A stretch of DNA of 32,872 bases from Perkinsus marinus ATCC 50983 (lineage: Eukaryota; Perkinsozoa; Perkinsida; Perkinsidae): the NCBI RefSeq assembly GCF_000006405.1, contig NW_003205746.1, positions 131,282-164,153 on the forward strand, given 5' to 3'. A model generated the notes under the pieces. It saw only the letters and a program-made list of their open reading frames with translations, was not told the origin of the DNA and searched no databases. Shown piece after piece: positions 29,479 to 32,872 of the stretch (position 1 is its first letter; every line of letters begins with the position of its first letter). The position numbers were made by a program, and so were the translations under genes.

Positions 29479-30470
29479 TTTTAGCCACTGCTGCTACCTA
29501 AGGAGACAATCGACCCGAGCGTTGGAGCAAAGTACAAAATCCAAGGCGGTTGTCTTCAGAGACAGAACGAAGCGGGTGAGACTTTTGCCCATTGTGCGTT
29601 TCGGCCAGCGGGTTCCTACTTTTTCTACGATATTGGGGATATTCGAAGAAACATCAGGTGAAAGCGGCACACAGTGAAGTAGTCGAAATAAGGTACAATC
29701 CAGGCTGTAAGCTTGAAGAAAAACGGGAGGGAGAACAAACAAAGAGCTCGGAAAAACAAACCGCGCCACGGAGTCCCTTGACAAATCGCCTTTGCCCCAA
29801 ATCGCCGCTTGCTTCGAATTTCGGCCCGAGTCCTTAAATTTCGGTTACCCGCCTTAGGTCTTGGTGAGCATCCTTGGATTTTGACCATGTGTCTCGGATT
29901 TTGGGCGCCACGGCGCCACGCGCCGCTGAGTGGGACGCGGAGCGCCATAAAGAAGACTTCTACGGAATCACGCGGCGATGCCGAATCGCGAATGCAATTA
30001 AAAAGCACGAAGAGTTACTAGTCTTTGATCAAAGCCCTTGATCCGAGCTTGTGGAGAATCCCCTGTGTAATATTGCGCTGCTAGAGAGTAGACGGCGTAA
30101 GCTTCCGCCTACGGAGGAGGGGACACCGTGATATTGGGCTGATAGAGCGCGCGTCACATTTTTTCTACTCGAGGACGTCGCACCACAAGATGAACTTCTT
30201 CTGATGAAATAAAGTATAGGGATTCTGTCCACATTGAATGCGATATCTCACTTGATAAGGTCAGAACCAGTTGATGACTAGATTTCCGTGTTGCAGCTCA
30301 GTCATTGGCATAGACTAGGTAAACTAGGATATCGTAAGAAACTCTCACTCACTAATACTCAACATTATCGATGCACATGAATCATGGACATCAGACGTAT
30401 GGTGTCTAGACCCTACTCCAGCCCATGTGATCAAAGAAATTTCCAGCAATACTCATCGCAAATCGTCTCA
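29479..30470. other. intergenic region upstream of the protease gene
   Basis: 992 bp with no supported gene. The frames at 29494-29784 and 29625-30008 (-) lack motifs. A GC-rich patch with short repeated words (GGCGCCACGGCGCCACGCGCC at about 29906-29926, and recurrent AATTTCGG/ATTTTGG words just before it) lies roughly 430 bp upstream of the protease start. Confidence 0.5.
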
Positions 30471-31607
30471 TCAGATCTTCGCAATAGAATTTACAACACG
30501 CATGTCTCTATACAAGGCGTCGAAAAGTCTGTCTATATCCTCGAGTATCTCGACGTGGGCACCGCTTCGTGAAGATATTAGATGTACTGGCTCTAGGACT
30601 TGAGCCTTCCACAATAATGATCCTTGGGAAGAACGTATCGCTGACGCTGTGAGAACTGGTGGAGGACCTGTCGGAGGCCCTGTCGGAGGGCCTTCGGTGG
30701 ATACCTTATCGCCCGAAACATCCAGAACTAGATCGCAATCTCCTTGCGTGATGCATCGTGAAGATGCAAGCTGCATCTGGGATGTTCCCGGTTCACCATC
30801 ACAGTGGCTCAAAGCATTTTCGTTATCCATCGATTCATTTTGTGGGTGGAGCAGCAGCGGTAACGCACCGTTATCTACTATATGCTCCAAATCGTCTGGC
30901 AAATCCTCAAGATGTGGATCCTCAGCAGATCCCTCGATTGATTCAGACTCTTCAGAATTAGCGTCCTTCAATGAGTCGGCGTCCTGACACTCTGTGTACA
31001 ACCTGGTCCGGCCTAGGCCCGTCTCTTGCAAGCCAACCAGGCTCTCTCTACTGGTAGACGTACCTTCCGTCGGTGAGGGTGACACAGTGAGTCGATCAAC
31101 CATCGCATGTCCCGAACCCTGATTATCATCCAATAGTTCATTTGTGAATGTTGAAGTACTAGCGTCGTGCTGCTCCTTATGCGACAACTCAGTTGTTGTG
31201 CCTTCTGAACTTGCGAGTGGACTCGTAGGGATATCGCCAGACGCGACTATCGGGCTTGACTCGTGAGCCACGTACTCCTGAGTCTGCGTCTGTACTGGCT
31301 TTGTTGTGATTTCCTCCCTCAATGGAATACATTGCTTATCAACCACATCGCTCACGTTGCCAGCAAAATTAGTATTCTCCCTCCGACTGACTGTTATCTT
31401 TCTTGATGCTTGCCTGAGCTCAGAAGACCTCAATGACTGGCACCGTGCTAGCTGTTCTGCAACTGCAACTTTCCCACACCGTGTCCTAGCTCTAGCAGCA
31501 ACCCCTCCCTTTATACAAAGTGACACATCTGATCGACGCTCTGCACGCCGCAACGCCAGAGGCTTATCATGCTCCAGTCTCGTTACACCTCGTTCATTAC
31601 CCTTCAT
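30471..31607 (-). CDS. hypothetical low-complexity protein
   Basis: Uninterrupted frame of 378 codons from the first ATG at 31607 (the frame stays open for a few codons above it). No domain is recognised. The N-terminal third is basic (LALRRAERRSDVS, RQASRKITVSRRE). The middle is rich in Ser, Thr, Glu and Asp and probably disordered, ending in an acidic run (DPHLEDLPDDLEHIVD). A short proline repeat, TEGPPTGPPTGPPP, is followed by a more ordered C-terminus (ILEDIDRLFDALYRDMRVV) that could form a helix. It has no signal peptide or membrane span. Upstream is an acceptor-like ACATTTCAG at about 31648, which could be a cis- or trans-splice site for the 5' UTR. The length and composition argue for a real gene, but nothing confirms it. 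Confidence 0.55.
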   Translation of the reverse strand: MKGNERGVTRLEHDKPLALRRAERRSDVSLCIKGGVAARARTRCGKVAVAEQLARCQSLRSSELRQASRKITVSRRENTNFAGNVSDVVDKQCIPLREEITTKPVQTQTQEYVAHESSPIVASGDIPTSPLASSEGTTTELSHKEQHDASTSTFTNELLDDNQGSGHAMVDRLTVSPSPTEGTSTSRESLVGLQETGLGRTRLYTECQDADSLKDANSEESESIEGSAEDPHLEDLPDDLEHIVDNGALPLLLHPQNESMDNENALSHCDGEPGTSQMQLASSRCITQGDCDLVLDVSGDKVSTEGPPTGPPTGPPPVLTASAIRSSQGSLLWKAQVLEPVHLISSRSGAHVEILEDIDRLFDALYRDMRVVNSIAKI

Positions 31608-31865
31608 GGAAGGACTTAAGTTGAACAACAATGTTGTGGTCGGTGTAACTGAAATGTCTACGTGTGTTCAGCGTTATATTTCAGCCGACCACCTGAATGG
31701 AAAGCGAGGTTCTGTGGAAGGTCCACTTGATAGTCACTTGACGCCACGTCGTATGGGCATGGGCACTCGCACATGATAATCTTCCGTATCTATTCACTCG
31801 AATATTTAGTTGATAATAATAATTGAATTGGATGATTGATATCAATGATAATTGATCGCCTCTTC

Positions 31866-32718
31866 CTAATAAAAGATGATGGGTATAGAGGTTGAATATC
31901 GAAGCTTTCGAATCCACGCGACGGCTGATCCGAGATGAATTTGAAAAAGGTCATAAGTTGACGATCTCACCAGACACGAGCCAGAGAGGGATATGCTCTC
32001 CAAAGCTTCATAACTCTCCTTATCATGGAAATACCTCTTGCAAATGGCATCGAGGTCAATGAATACGTTCGCCCAAGTTCGAAGTGAAGCGACTCCACTG
32101 AGAGGTACCCTGAAGAGAAGCATTTTCTCCTCATCCCAGCGAGCGTTCGAAGCACGCCAACTGTGATAGAAGTGAGAACTCGGATATGCAGCTCAGTAAA
32201 GTCTTCAACCACTGCGCATACGGTGTTTACTGGGCACTTGTAGCATTCACGGTCCCTGCCTCGCTCTGCGGACCGCTGCGTGCTTTCTCACGGAATGCTG
32301 TGCTGCAGTTTACGCTGAACCTGCGGGGCTAGCACACTATGTGGCTCTAGACTTCGAGGCCTCAGCGAAGAGTGATTCTGACTGATTTCGAGGGTTAGCG
32401 AGCTCACCTGCGCTTTGCGGCTAGTCTAATAATCATTGATATCGTAATCGGCTGGTGGTCTGTAGCTCGTGAACTTTTACAGCTGATAATATTGCGTTCC
32501 AGGATCGGTCGGAGCTGCAAGGCATGTCCACGGACAATAACTGAAGGCCACTGACCTGTATCAGTATGGTTGGTAGCTTTGAAGGTAGGAGCATCCCAGT
32601 CGAATGAGTTAGGGAGGGATCCCCGCTTGCGAGACCACGATTGGCTTTCGGTGGATATGACACCAACGGTTTCTTGCCAGCCTTGCAGCCTTTGGGAGCC
32701 AATGAGAGCACGAAGGAC
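31866..32718 (-). CDS. hypothetical multi-exon protein, 5' incomplete
   Basis: Three exons on the minus strand keep one frame: 32408-32718, 32231-32320 and 31866-32160, with introns of 87 and 70 nt ending in GT-AG; the total is 231 residues plus stop. None of the three is a long ATG-started frame, so they are easily missed. The first visible exon includes NSFDWDAPTFKATNHTDTGQ and WPSVIVRGHALQLRPIL. The second is short and basic. The third begins WRASNARWDEEKMLLFRVPL and contains FIDLDAICKRYFHDKESYEA. No domain is recognised. The first exon is preceded by a good acceptor (CGACGCAG), but the upstream exon could not be fitted in phase, so the start lies further right, probably outside the window. 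Alternative frames of similar length exist, which lowers confidence. Confidence 0.5.
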
Positions 32719-32872
32719 CTGCGTCGTATGTGAGCATCGTCATACTTGTCGTATGAATGGATGTTGAATGCTCACCGCGAGTCGGTATCATATTTCCGTC
32801 GCGCTTCTCCAACGGGCTGTAAACCCTCCCAGTTCAAAGCGGGTTTAGTTCCCCCCAAGCTGAGAAGCTCGA

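Noticed and set aside
29625-30008. 127-codon minus-strand frame upstream of the protease gene
   Set aside because: No motif, GC-rich low-complexity reading, overlaps frames on both strands.
1-32872. CRISPR arrays, bacterial operons or rRNA genes
   Set aside because: None seen; the regularly recurring sequences are dispersed TIR elements in introns, and the genome is clearly eukaryotic.

Overview
This window comes from a nuclear genome of an intron-rich protist, most likely a Perkinsus-like alveolate. That assignment is inference, based on very short GT-AG introns (mostly 42-57 nt), extreme intron density in some genes, and a gene mix that fits: a long fused phosphofructokinase, a secreted subtilisin-like protease, and V-ATPase subunit B beside PGK. 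No species marker or spliced-leader sequence was seen.

Layout. Positions 1-537 (+) hold the 3' part of a membrane-anchored RING-H2 protein. PGK (1686-2945, single exon) and V-ATPase subunit B (3761-5366, three exons) follow in tandem on the minus strand. A ten-exon isopentenyl phosphate kinase gene lies at 6258-9418 (+), followed by a two-exon hypothetical gene at 9798-10331 (+). Positions 10.3-15.3 kb are accessory-looking: a decayed DDE transposase on the minus strand, a 28-bp tandem repeat, MITE fragments, and scattered exon-like stretches that I could not assemble. A 42-exon gene occupies 15300-27218 (+). It encodes a 1526-residue protein made of two fused phosphofructokinase-like halves, and one of its introns contains a complete tRNA-Ala(UGC) gene on the opposite strand. 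A subtilisin-family protease gene (28174-29478), a disordered hypothetical protein gene (30471-31607) and a partial multi-exon gene running off the right edge (31866-32718) are all on the minus strand.

The most striking structural signal is the repeat load of the introns. A TIR-bearing element of about 140-190 bp (family A; ends CAGTGTTGG...CCAACACTG, with imperfect 8-bp flanking duplications like those of hAT MITEs) sits in 14 of the 41 phosphofructokinase introns and twice in one intron of the kinase gene. A second family (B; ends GGAGTTYCACCC...GGGTRAAACTCC, about 107-188 bp) is interspersed with it. Introns without an element are about 40-70 nt; introns with one are roughly 180-750 nt.

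The most striking functional signal is that both halves of the phosphofructokinase protein appear to have lost the canonical catalytic motifs. The N-terminal half has lost all of them, and the C-terminal half has replaced the key acidic and basic residues. The gene is intact across 42 exons with consistent reading phase, so this looks like a maintained regulatory or pseudoenzyme protein rather than a pseudogene. Exon boundaries were inferred by eye from splice signals, phase and family alignment from memory; no search or transcript was available.
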